Positions 1 to 6,432 of a stretch of 36,143 nt of DNA are shown here, one piece after another. Positions within the stretch are counted from its first letter, which is position 1; every line of letters starts with the position of its first letter. The notes beneath the pieces were generated by a model. It worked only from the letters and a program-made list of their open reading frames with translations, made no database searches and was not told the DNA's origin. Origin of the DNA: Pirellulales bacterium (GTDB lineage Bacteria; Planctomycetota; Planctomycetia; Pirellulales; Lacipirellulaceae); contig JAICUM010000004.1 in NCBI GenBank assembly GCA_025935855.1, positions 1-36,143 of the forward strand. Direction: 5' to 3'. Both the position numbers and the translations under genes were made by a program.

Positions 1-7
1 TCTCAGC

Positions 8-44
8 AAGTGTAGTCATCTCGCGGAGCGAGAGGGCTACACTT
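8..44. repeat. Palindromic repeat / hairpin downstream of terC
   Basis: The arms AAGTGTAG (8-15) and CTACACTT (37-44) are exact reverse complements, and an inner CTCGC-GGA-GCGAG hairpin sits at about 20-32. It lies just past the stop codon of the minus-strand terC gene, so it could act as an RNA 3'-end hairpin, but there is no T-run. Its TGTAG...CTACA ends resemble the element at 22501-22575. Confidence 0.65.
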
Positions 45-47
45 GGG

Positions 48-857
48 CTATTCCTCGGCGGCCGCGGCGCGGCTTTCAGCGCGAATGTTCAGCATTTCGA
101 CCGATAGCGAGAATGCCATCGCGAAGTAGATATACCCCCGCGGCACGTGCGTGTGCAGGCCTTCGGCGATAAGCACGACGCCAATGAGAATCAAAAACGA
201 CAGCGCCAGCATCTTCACGCTCGGGTGGTTGTTCACGAACCGCGCGATCGGCCCGCTGAACACGATCATGACGGCGATCGCGAGGAGCACGGCGCTGATC
301 ATGATGGTCAGCGGCACCCACTCCTGCTGGTAGTCGTCGGGCCGCACCATGCCGACCGCGGTGAGCACCGAGTCGAGCGAGAAGACCAGGTCGATCGCCA
401 CGATCTGGGCCAGCACCATAGCCATCGAGTGCGCCGGCTTAGGCCTGCCCTTTTGACGGGCCTCGTTCACTTGATGGCCGATTTCCCAGGTGGACTTGGC
501 TAATAGAAATAGGCCGCCGGCTAGCAGCACCAGGTCTTTGATCGAAATGGGCGTGACCGATTGGACATCGCCGTTCGACCCGTGCTGGACGCTGTGTTGG
601 CCGCCGGGAATGTCGAACGGCAGCTCGAAGAGAATCGTCTTGTTGAGCGTGATGACCCAGGTGATGGCCAACAACAGCGCGCAGCGCCCCAGCGCGGCGA
701 GGCCCAGCCCCAGCTTGCGAGCCCGCGGCTGGTCCTTCGAAGGGAGCTTACCCGTGAGGATCGCCAGGAAGACGACGTTGTCGATGCCAAGAACAACTTC
801 CAGCAGCGACAGCGTGGCCACCGCGACAAGTGAATTAAACGAGAACAGTTCGTGCAT
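48..857 (-). CDS. TerC family integral membrane protein
   Basis: This 269-residue protein has about seven hydrophobic segments and both TerC hallmarks: the N-terminal GIDNVVFLAIL motif (residues about 24-34) and the mid-protein DLVFSLDSVLTAVGM motif, two acidic membrane motifs related by internal duplication. TerC proteins are inner-membrane proteins linked to metal efflux (manganese in several bacteria) and, historically, to tellurite resistance. No ter gene cluster is nearby, so a metal-export housekeeping role is more likely than tellurite resistance; that is inference. The start ATG (855-857) gives MHELFSFNS, a normal family N-terminus. It is a single gene: hisC on the same strand is separated from it by a 172 nt gap holding a large palindrome. 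Confidence 0.9.
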   Translation of the reverse strand: MHELFSFNSLVAVATLSLLEVVLGIDNVVFLAILTGKLPSKDQPRARKLGLGLAALGRCALLLAITWVITLNKTILFELPFDIPGGQHSVQHGSNGDVQSVTPISIKDLVLLAGGLFLLAKSTWEIGHQVNEARQKGRPKPAHSMAMVLAQIVAIDLVFSLDSVLTAVGMVRPDDYQQEWVPLTIMISAVLLAIAVMIVFSGPIARFVNNHPSVKMLALSFLILIGVVLIAEGLHTHVPRGYIYFAMAFSLSVEMLNIRAESRAAAAEE

Positions 858-903
858 AGATATACTGATTCGCTCGCGGCAAACGTACGGATTAACAAAT
901 ATC

Positions 904-955
904 GTTTAGCCGCGACCCGCGAGGGGAGCGCTCCCCTAGCGGGTCGCGGCTAAAC
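904..955. repeat. 52-nt near-perfect palindrome (GCTCCCCTAGCGGGTCGCGG family), full copy
   Basis: The left half (904-929) and right half (930-955) are reverse complements at 25 of 26 positions, from GTTTAGCCGCGACCCGC inward to AGGGGAGC/GCTCCCCT. It lies between the terC start and the hisC end. Related copies occur at 23771-23811, 23921-23950 (right half only) and 31351-31389. Nothing in it looks coding. It could form a very stable RNA hairpin or a cruciform. Confidence 0.9.
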
Positions 956-1029
956 ATTTTCGTTCAACCGAGCCCTGATCCACTCAATCGCCGAATCCGC
1001 GTTCATCCGTGTGCTATTCGTTACATCAC

Positions 1030-2091
1030 TCAAAGTATCGCCGAGAGCTTGGCAAGAAGCGTGCCGAGCTGCTCGTCCGTGCCGACGCTGATCCGCAATC
1101 CCTCGCCCCAGCCTTCGTATTTCATGTAGCGCACCAGCACGCCGTCGTCTTTCAATCGCTGATACAGGGCGTGCGCCGATTGCTTCGAATGCCGGCACCA
1201 AACGAAGTTCGCCTGTGAATCAATACACTCAAAGCCGCGCTCGCGTAGTTCGGCCGTGAGCTTGCCGCGTGTTGCCAGGATCGCGCCGCGTGTGCGCTTG
1301 AACCACGCCCGATCATCGATCGCCGCGGTGGCGCCCGCGATCGACAACGAGTCGCAGTTGTAAGAATCCTTCACCTTCGCAAGCTCGAAGATCACGTGCG
1401 GCTGAGCAACGAGAAACCCGAACCGCAGCCCTGCGAGCGCGTACGACTTGCTCAAGCTGCGGGCGACCATCACCCGGTCGTTCTCCGCCACCAGGTGCAG
1501 GCAGTTGGTCTCCGCGAAATCGGCGTACGCCTCATCCACCAACAACGGGCAGGGCAGGGCGGCCGCGATGCGGGCCACTTCGGCGGGCGGAATTGCCGTG
1601 CCGGAGGGACTGTTCGGGTTTGCTAAAAACGCGAGCGACAACCGGCCGCGCAGCTCAGTGAAGCGCGAGCCCAGCGTCCAATCGCGCTCATAGTTCACAA
1701 CGTCCGTCTGAGCGCCTTGAATCGAAGCCAGCGTGTCGTACAGCAGATAGCTCGGCCGCGCGAAGCGAATCACATCGCCGGACTCAACGAATGTGCGCGT
1801 CACGATCGTGAGAATGTCGTCACTGCCATTGCCGCAGAGAATCCAATCCGGCGTGATGCCGGGGATTTCCGCTTCGAGCAGCTCGGCGGCCCGCTCGCGA
1901 AACTGCGTCGCCGCCGGATCAGGATAGCGCTGCAACCCCGCCTGGCACACGCGGCCAATCGCCGCCTTCACGGCCGGCGAGCACTGGTAGGGATTCTCGT
2001 TCGTGTTGAGTTTGACGTATTCCATCCCCCGCGGCTGCTCGCCGGGGGTGTAGCCGTGCATGGCGGCAATGTTGGGGCGGACGAAAGGCAT
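1030..2091 (-). CDS. hisC: Histidinol-phosphate aminotransferase
   Basis: A 353-residue fold-type I PLP aminotransferase that makes L-histidinol phosphate from imidazole-acetol phosphate and glutamate. Visible marks are LNTNENPY (28-35), the NPNSPSG loop (158-164), the PLP-ring aspartate in VDEAYADF (D186), the Schiff-base lysine in RSLSKSYALAGLRFGF (K215) and the phosphate-binding arginine after it (R223). Length fits the family. On the transcribed strand GGAAGAG lies a few bases before the ATG (2089-2091). hisD lies upstream on the same strand, so the two probably form an operon, split by a 109-nt spacer with a palindrome. The related aromatic or phenylalanine aminotransferases are possible, but the hisD neighbour argues for HisC. 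Confidence 0.94.
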   Translation of the reverse strand: MPFVRPNIAAMHGYTPGEQPRGMEYVKLNTNENPYQCSPAVKAAIGRVCQAGLQRYPDPAATQFRERAAELLEAEIPGITPDWILCGNGSDDILTIVTRTFVESGDVIRFARPSYLLYDTLASIQGAQTDVVNYERDWTLGSRFTELRGRLSLAFLANPNSPSGTAIPPAEVARIAAALPCPLLVDEAYADFAETNCLHLVAENDRVMVARSLSKSYALAGLRFGFLVAQPHVIFELAKVKDSYNCDSLSIAGATAAIDDRAWFKRTRGAILATRGKLTAELRERGFECIDSQANFVWCRHSKQSAHALYQRLKDDGVLVRYMKYEGWGEGLRISVGTDEQLGTLLAKLSAIL

Positions 2092-2126
2092 TACTCTTCC
2101 AGTTAATTTGCGATGCTGTGTGTATG

Positions 2127-2197
2127 AGAATGACGAACCCGAATGACGAATGTCGAAAGCAAGTATTCGTCATTCGGAATTCGTCATTCGTCATTCA
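2127..2197. repeat. Tandem-armed palindrome in the hisD-hisC spacer
   Basis: The left arm is built from GAATGACGAA-like units of about 7 nt (2127-2157) and the right arm is its reverse complement, TTCGTCATTC repeated (2166-2197). In a hisD-hisC transcript it would form a long hairpin. Similar tandem-armed palindromes lie at 3668-3840, 15803-15883, 31303-31448 and 33392-33647. Confidence 0.85.
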
Positions 2198-2200
2198 CGA

Positions 2201-3646
2201 TTACGCGGGACTTTCCAATCGAATCTCGACACTACGAGCGTGGCCCGTCAGGCCTTCCTTGTTGGCCATCGCGAGCACATCGTCGGCGATTTCTTCCAGG
2301 CCCTGTTGCGTGAAGTGGATCACGCTATTGGAGCGCAGAAAATCGTTGGCCGACAGCCCGCTGGCATAGCGGGCCGTGGCGCCGGTCGGCAGCACGTGCG
2401 ACGGCCCCGCCGCATAATCGCCCAGCGGCACCGGGCTGTACGGCCCGATGAACATGGCGCCAGCATAGCGGATTTTGTCGGCGAGCCGCTCGGCGTTTGC
2501 CGAGGCGAGGTGCAAGTGCTCCGTAGCGAGCTCGTTGGCCAAGCGAACGGCTTCGTCCTCGTCGCGCACTCGAATCAATGCTCCAAACGATTCGAGCGAT
2601 TGCCGGGCGAGCTCGCCGCGATTCAGGGCCGCGAGCTGCTTGTCGAGGTCCGCCGCCACCGCGTCGATCAACTGGCCATCCCACGTGATGAGAATGGCTG
2701 ACCCTGGCGCGTGCTCCGCCTGGGCAATCAAGTCGGCTGCGGCGTAGCCGGCATGCGTCGTTTCATCTGCGATGACGATCACTTCGCTCGGACCAGCAAT
2801 CGAATCAATATCGACGTCGCCGAAGACATACTTCTTTGCCAGCGCGACGAACAAGTTGCCGGGACCAACGATCTTATCCACGCGCTCCAACAACAATCCC
2901 CCTCCCTCGAAGGGAGGGGCTAGGGGAGGGATTCGCAGGCTATCAACCACGGTGCTGCCGTTCAGACTCGCTTTGTCCTTAACGCCGTAGGCCAGCGCGG
3001 CAACAGCCTGAGCCCCGCCGATGCGATACACCTCTGTCACGCCGAGCTCATGGCACGTCGCCAGCAAATCCTGGTTGTACGAACCAAAAGGCGTCGGCGG
3101 CGCCACGATGGCAATCTGCTCGACGCCCGCCGCCTGTGCCGGCACGACGGTCATCAGCACCGTCGAAGGATACGCGGCCGCCCCGCCGGGCACGCATACG
3201 CCCACCCGCCGCAGCGGCCGATATCGCTGCGCCAGATAGCCGCCATGCTCCGTGTCGATCCAGACGTCCTTGTGCAGAATGGCCTGCTGAAACTTGAGAA
3301 TCCGCTCGCGAATTCGCTGAACGGTTCGCAAGAATTCAGGCGCCGCCGCGGCATGAGCGGCCGCTAGCTCCTCCGACGAAACCCGCAGCTCCCCGGCCGA
3401 AAGCTGCTTGCCGTCGAGCTTCGCCGTGTAATCCAGCAGCGCCGGCAGCCCGCGCGCTTTCACCTCCCGGCAAATCCGCTCCACCACTTGCACCGGCGAA
3501 AGCGGCTCGCCGAACACCTCCACCGTCTTCCGCCGTCCCGCTTCGCTGACAACATTCCCCTCAGGCGCGAGCTTCGCGCGCAGCGCCGCAATCTGCTCAG
3601 GGGCGCCGGGGTCGCTGGTGTCGATGCGGGAAATGTTCAGCGGCAT
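2201..3646 (-). CDS. hisD: Histidinol dehydrogenase with an in-frame repeat-derived insertion
   Basis: This 481-residue zinc enzyme oxidises L-histidinol to L-histidine in two NAD-dependent steps. By analogy with the E. coli enzyme, zinc ligands are Q309 and H312 (LIAQAEHAPGS), D410 (GDYAAGPSHVLPTGA) and H469 (GHARSVEIR), with catalytic E376/H377 (ATEHLHL). The GPGN motif follows at about 261-264. Most HisD proteins are about 430-440 residues. The excess sits mainly at residues about 222-254, between AALAYG and RVDKIVGPGN, and contains IPPLAPPFEGGG, the translation of a CCCTCCC/GGGAGGG palindrome. All catalytic motifs are intact, so the enzyme is probably active. It lies first in the hisD-hisC pair and is divergent from ltaE. 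No clear Shine-Dalgarno precedes the ATG (3644-3646). Confidence 0.95.
   Translation of the reverse strand: MPLNISRIDTSDPGAPEQIAALRAKLAPEGNVVSEAGRRKTVEVFGEPLSPVQVVERICREVKARGLPALLDYTAKLDGKQLSAGELRVSSEELAAAHAAAAPEFLRTVQRIRERILKFQQAILHKDVWIDTEHGGYLAQRYRPLRRVGVCVPGGAAAYPSTVLMTVVPAQAAGVEQIAIVAPPTPFGSYNQDLLATCHELGVTEVYRIGGAQAVAALAYGVKDKASLNGSTVVDSLRIPPLAPPFEGGGLLLERVDKIVGPGNLFVALAKKYVFGDVDIDSIAGPSEVIVIADETTHAGYAAADLIAQAEHAPGSAILITWDGQLIDAVAADLDKQLAALNRGELARQSLESFGALIRVRDEDEAVRLANELATEHLHLASANAERLADKIRYAGAMFIGPYSPVPLGDYAAGPSHVLPTGATARYASGLSANDFLRSNSVIHFTQQGLEEIADDVLAMANKEGLTGHARSVEIRLESPA
2896..2934. repeat. CCCTCCC/GGGAGGG palindrome inside hisD
   Basis: The core CCCCTCCCTCGAAGGGAGGGG is an inverted repeat followed by CTAGGGGAGGG. 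It is read in frame in hisD as IPPLAPPFEGGG. Related but diverged intergenic copies lie at 7690-7726 and 7747-7779. Confidence 0.85.
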
Positions 3647-3667
3647 GTGCGGGAAAGGATGCTAGAT

Positions 3668-3840
3668 TCTCGATGCTCGATGCTGGATACTTGAAGCGTT
3701 CGCGATCCTAATCGTAATCGTACTCGTAATCCTAATCGTGCCGCTCATCGAACCGATTAGGATCACGAGTACGATGATGATTACTAGTTGAAGGCATTTC
3801 TGAGCGTTCGAGTATCGAGCATCCAGCATCCAGCATCAAG
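3668..3840. repeat. Nested tandem-armed palindromes between hisD and ltaE
   Basis: The outer arms carry GATGCTCGATGCTGGAT-type units (3668-3692) and their reverse complement GAGCATCCAGCATCCAGCATC (3817-3837). Inside them is a second inverted pair made of CCTAATCG/GTAATCG units (3704-3738) and CGATTAGGATCACGAGTACGATG (3753-3775). Together they fill almost the whole 203-nt divergent region in which the hisD and ltaE promoters should lie. No clear promoter hexamers are visible in it. Confidence 0.85.
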
Positions 3841-3849
3841 CCGCCGTTT

Positions 3850-4884
3850 ATGATCGACCTACGCAGCGACACCGTCACCAAACCCACCCCCGCCATGCGA
3901 GCCGCCATGCTCCAGGCCGAAGTCGGCGACGACGTGTACCGCGAAGATCCCACCGTGCGGCGGCTCGAAGAGCGAATCGCCGCGATGGTCGGCAAGGAAG
4001 CCGCGCTGTTCGTCCCCTCCGGCACCATGGGCAACCAGCTCGGCGTGTGGCTCCATTGCCGCCCGGGCGACGAGTTTCTGTGCGAAGCGGGCTGTCATAT
4101 CTTCAACTCAGAGCAGGCGGCCTACGCCCAACTCTTTAGCATTGCCGCGCGGCCGGTGGCCACGGCGGACCAGGTGCTCACGGTCCAGCACGTACAAGAC
4201 CTGGTTCGCGGCGAGGATGTTCACAACCCCCGCACAACTTTGCTTTGCCTCGAAAACACCCACAACCGCGGCGGCGGCAAGGTGCTCCCCTACGAAGGCC
4301 TCGCCGAGCTCTGCCGATGGGCCGCCGCTTGCGGCTTAGCGCGCCACCTCGACGGCGCCCGCCTCTTCAACGCGGTCGTCGCGTCCGGCATCTCCGCCGA
4401 CAAATGGGTCCAGCACTTTGACACCGTAAGCATCTGCTTCAGCAAAGGCCTCGGAGCGCCGATCGGTTCCGCCCTCTGCGGCCCCCGCGACGCCATCGAG
4501 CGCGCTCTGCGGATGCGCAAACCCCTCGGCGGCGGCTGGCGCCAAGCCGGCATCCTCGCCGACGCGGCGCTGTACGCACTGGACCACCACATCGACCGGC
4601 TGGCCGACGATCACGCCAATGCCAAGATACTGGCTGAAGCCGTGAAGCAAGCCGACGGCTTAGATCTCGACCCGCCGACGGTCGAAACAAACATCGTCAT
4701 TTTCCGCGTCGATCCGAAGCTCGGAACAGCCGCCCAGTTCTGCGACCGGCTGGAACAGCGCGGCGTGCTCATGTCGCCAAACGCCAAGCACAAAGTCCGC
4801 GCCGTGACGCATTTAGATGTCTCGGCCCAAGATGCGAAGCGAGCAGCTGAGTGCCTATTAGAAATCGGCTCAAAACCGTCTTGA
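3850..4884 (+). CDS. ltaE: Low-specificity L-threonine aldolase
   Basis: A 344-residue PLP enzyme that cleaves L-threonine or allo-threonine to glycine and acetaldehyde. It begins MIDLRSDTVTKPT, the conserved family N-terminus. It also carries VGDDVYREDPTV (25-36), the SGTMGNQ phosphate loop (57-63), the HLDGAR motif holding D168 and R171, and the Schiff-base lysine K199 in SICFSKGLGAPIGS. Length is normal. The start is fixed by the conserved N-terminus even though no Shine-Dalgarno is obvious. It is divergent from hisD across a palindrome-filled spacer. A glycine or one-carbon supply role is likely. The beta-eliminating tyrosine phenol-lyase group is a distant alternative that the motifs do not support. 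Confidence 0.93.
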   Translation: MIDLRSDTVTKPTPAMRAAMLQAEVGDDVYREDPTVRRLEERIAAMVGKEAALFVPSGTMGNQLGVWLHCRPGDEFLCEAGCHIFNSEQAAYAQLFSIAARPVATADQVLTVQHVQDLVRGEDVHNPRTTLLCLENTHNRGGGKVLPYEGLAELCRWAAACGLARHLDGARLFNAVVASGISADKWVQHFDTVSICFSKGLGAPIGSALCGPRDAIERALRMRKPLGGGWRQAGILADAALYALDHHIDRLADDHANAKILAEAVKQADGLDLDPPTVETNIVIFRVDPKLGTAAQFCDRLEQRGVLMSPNAKHKVRAVTHLDVSAQDAKRAAECLLEIGSKPS

Positions 4885-4906
4885 TAGTACAGAATGCCAT
4901 GCAACG

Positions 4907-5236
4907 ATGACGCCGCGGTTTCCATGCCCTAACTGTGCAGCATCAAGGAGCGGGCCAAGAGCGCCATGCCTCCGATGTGGATATCCAAAGCATGCTCGGA
5001 GTTCTCGCCACCCCGAACCAATAAAACCGTTTCGGTTTAGCGTTCGCACACTCCTCGTCTGCCTGACGCTGGGGGCGGTAGTGTTTGCTCTTCTTCGCGC
5101 AAGAGAAGGAGCGTTCACCGCCGCCGCGGAACTTTGCGCGATCTTCTACCCCGTGATCAATTTCTTCTATCAATTCTGGTGCAACCTTTGCGAGCCAGAA
5201 CCGGGCTTGGACAATCGTAGTCCCTTCGACGACTAA
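4907..5236 (+). CDS. Small zinc-ribbon / single-TM protein, function unknown
   Basis: This 109-residue protein begins with a CPNC...CLRCGYP zinc-ribbon-like pair of Cys-X2-Cys knuckles (residues about 7-26). After it comes RFSVRTLLVCLTLGAVVFALLRAR (about 43-66), a membrane helix preceded by arginine. The 'F-S-x-R-T-L-L' entry to a TM helix is common in planctomycete membrane proteins of unknown function. The C-terminal third is hydrophobic, then acidic. It starts 22 nt after ltaE on the same strand and may be cotranscribed. The start ATG has no strong Shine-Dalgarno. No family can be named with confidence. Confidence 0.55.
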   Translation: MTPRFPCPNCAASRSGPRAPCLRCGYPKHARSSRHPEPIKPFRFSVRTLLVCLTLGAVVFALLRAREGAFTAAAELCAIFYPVINFFYQFWCNLCEPEPGLDNRSPFDD

Positions 5237-5323
5237 ATTATCGCCACATCCCAACTTACGCTTTGCGCCGTTGGGTCGGCCAAGATAAAATAGATTAAGG
5301 CCAAAGCCACAGGAGTTCAGACC

Positions 5324-5575
5324 ATGACTTATCAAGGCAAAATTCAAAACGGGGTTGTGGTGTTTCCGCCCGGCGTCTGCCTGCCTGAAGGAACGCCAGT
5401 CATTGTTCAATTTGGTCCGGAAGAAACCGACAGCAAGTCGGCTGCAATTGATCCAAGCGAGTTGGATCCCATTTTTCGCATGGCAGAACTGGCCGTCGAT
5501 ACTGGCATCCCAGACCTAGGCGTCAACATCAACCACTACCTCTACGGGCATCCAAGAGTTGATGATGTCCAATAG
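5324..5575 (+). CDS. AF2212-like (DUF104-type) antitoxin of a PIN toxin module
   Basis: This 83-residue protein starts MTYQGKIQNGVVVFPPGVCLPEGTPVIVQ, the short beta-strand domain (K/N-G-x-V-x-L...LPEG-T-V-V) seen in AF2212-like antitoxins. The C-terminal half, with DPIFRMAELAVDTGIPDLGVNINHYLYG split around residue 60, is the type of tail expected to bind a partner toxin. A strong AGGAG lies 7-8 nt before the ATG. Its 3' end overlaps the start of the PIN-domain gene, the usual arrangement of antitoxin-first type II modules. Because the toxin next to it is frameshifted, the antitoxin may now have no active partner. Confidence 0.75.
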   Translation: MTYQGKIQNGVVVFPPGVCLPEGTPVIVQFGPEETDSKSAAIDPSELDPIFRMAELAVDTGIPDLGVNINHYLYGHPRVDDVQ

Positions 5576-5980
5576 CGCTTTTCTCGACACGAACGGCTGG
5601 ATTCAACTTCTTAACGTCACGGAATACGGGCACGAGGCAGCGACAAATGCGTGGCTTGATTTAGGTCGGCGTCGCTATCGTATTGTCCTTACTGATTGGA
5701 TCATCGCGGAAACGGGCAATGGCCTCGCTCGGTCGGCCGCCAAGGAGAACTTTGCGATTGCTGTCGAACAGCTTTGGAAAAGCTCGGCCATCGAAATAGT
5801 CCCGGTAGATCAATCACTCATCGCACGGCGATAGCCCGCTATCGGCACTACACAGACAAGACTTGGGGCTTGGTCGATTGCGCTAGCTTCATCGTCATGG
5901 AAGATCGAGGCATCACCGAAGCGTTCACCAGCGATCGGGATTTCGAACAAGCCGGCTTCGTGCGCCTCCTCAAGGACTGA
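5562..5980 (+). pseudogene. PIN-domain (VapC-like) toxin, frameshifted
   Basis: The first part (5562-5834) encodes MMSNSAFLDTNGWIQLLN, with the acidic FLDTN start of a PIN ribonuclease, and continues through a second acidic region (TDWIIAETGNGLA) before stopping at IARR. The rest of the domain continues in the -1 frame from about 5825, reading AIARYRHYTDKTWGLVDCASF and VMEDRGITEAFTSDRDFEQAGF up to the stop at 5978-5980. Those are the last two acidic PIN motifs. Adding one base near 5825-5830 (in gcacggcgatagc) would join them into about 139 residues, a normal VapC length. It is either a recent deletion that inactivated the toxin or an assembly error. The start overlaps the antitoxin gene. Confidence 0.78.
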
Positions 5981-6037
5981 ATCCGGGACGTCAGCAGGCG
6001 GCGAAAATCCTTCAGGCAGCTTGGCCAAGTTTTCGTC

Positions 6038-6066
6038 TTGAAAATGAACTAATGTTCATGTATACT
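6038..6066 (+). promoter_or_regulatory. Near-consensus sigma-70 promoter with an SOS-box-like palindrome in the spacer
   Basis: TTGAAA (6038-6043) and TATACT (6061-6066) are separated by exactly 17 nt. Within the spacer lies TGAACTAATGTTCA (6045-6058), a perfect 14-nt palindrome that matches the GAAC-N4-GTTC core of the LexA/DinR box known from Gram-positive bacteria. A repressor bound there would block the promoter. The transcript would run rightward into the gene-free repeat region. That it is a LexA site in this organism is inference. Confidence 0.55.
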
Positions 6067-6211
6067 CGCCTTCGGCTTCATGCCGGCCAGTTCTTTGAAA
6101 ACTTGAAAGTTCTGCTCCCCGGGCGTGCATCGGCACGGCCAATGCTTTTCCTGCGCGCATGTCGCAACGAAATTTGGCTCAGCTCTGCACAAGCCGATGA
6201 TCGAAAAGCGC

Positions 6212-6396
6212 GGTTTTGGGTGTTTTGGACTTTTTCTGGAAAAGCCAAAAGTCACCCACGCTTTCGGCCTCACTTCCATTGAAAACCGCGTGAAACGCCG
6301 AGCCGTTTGGTCAAGCGAATTTTTTGGCCACCCAATTTTGAGCGCCGAAAGTAAGTAATTCACTTACACGCGTTCAAAAGCCAAAAGGCCAAAACC
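6212..6396 (+). repeat. MITE-like element, copy A
   Basis: The element has terminal inverted repeats of the GGTTTTGG...CCAAAACC type, inner stems (GTTTTGGACTTTTTCTGGA; AAAAGCCAAAAGGCC) and a central TTTTGAGCGCCGAAAG. Reverse-complementing 23582-23755 gives the same order: GGTTTTGGCGTTTTGGACTT, then CTTTTGAGCGCCAGAAAG, then CCAAAACGCCAAAAC. So these are two diverged copies in opposite orientation. No transposase is present. Confidence 0.7.
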
Positions 6397-6432
6397 CGCC
6401 GCTTGCGGCTTAGCGAGAGCCAAATGGCGCCT

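Larger units (their letters stand above)
5981..6432. other. Gene-free region with promoter-like site and repeat element
   Basis: I see no convincing gene in these 452 nt. They hold a near-consensus sigma-70 promoter overlapping a GAAC-N4-GTTC palindrome (6038-6066), about 145 nt of unassigned sequence, then a MITE-like element (6212-6396). Possible short reading frames on both strands have no Shine-Dalgarno and are made mostly of repeat. Confidence 0.6.

Noticed and set aside
6049-6363. A 104-codon frame on the minus strand of the gene-free patch
   Set aside because: Most of it is MITE-like repeat and promoter palindrome, it lacks a ribosome-binding site, and its similarity to the other copy is in DNA, not in a conserved protein.
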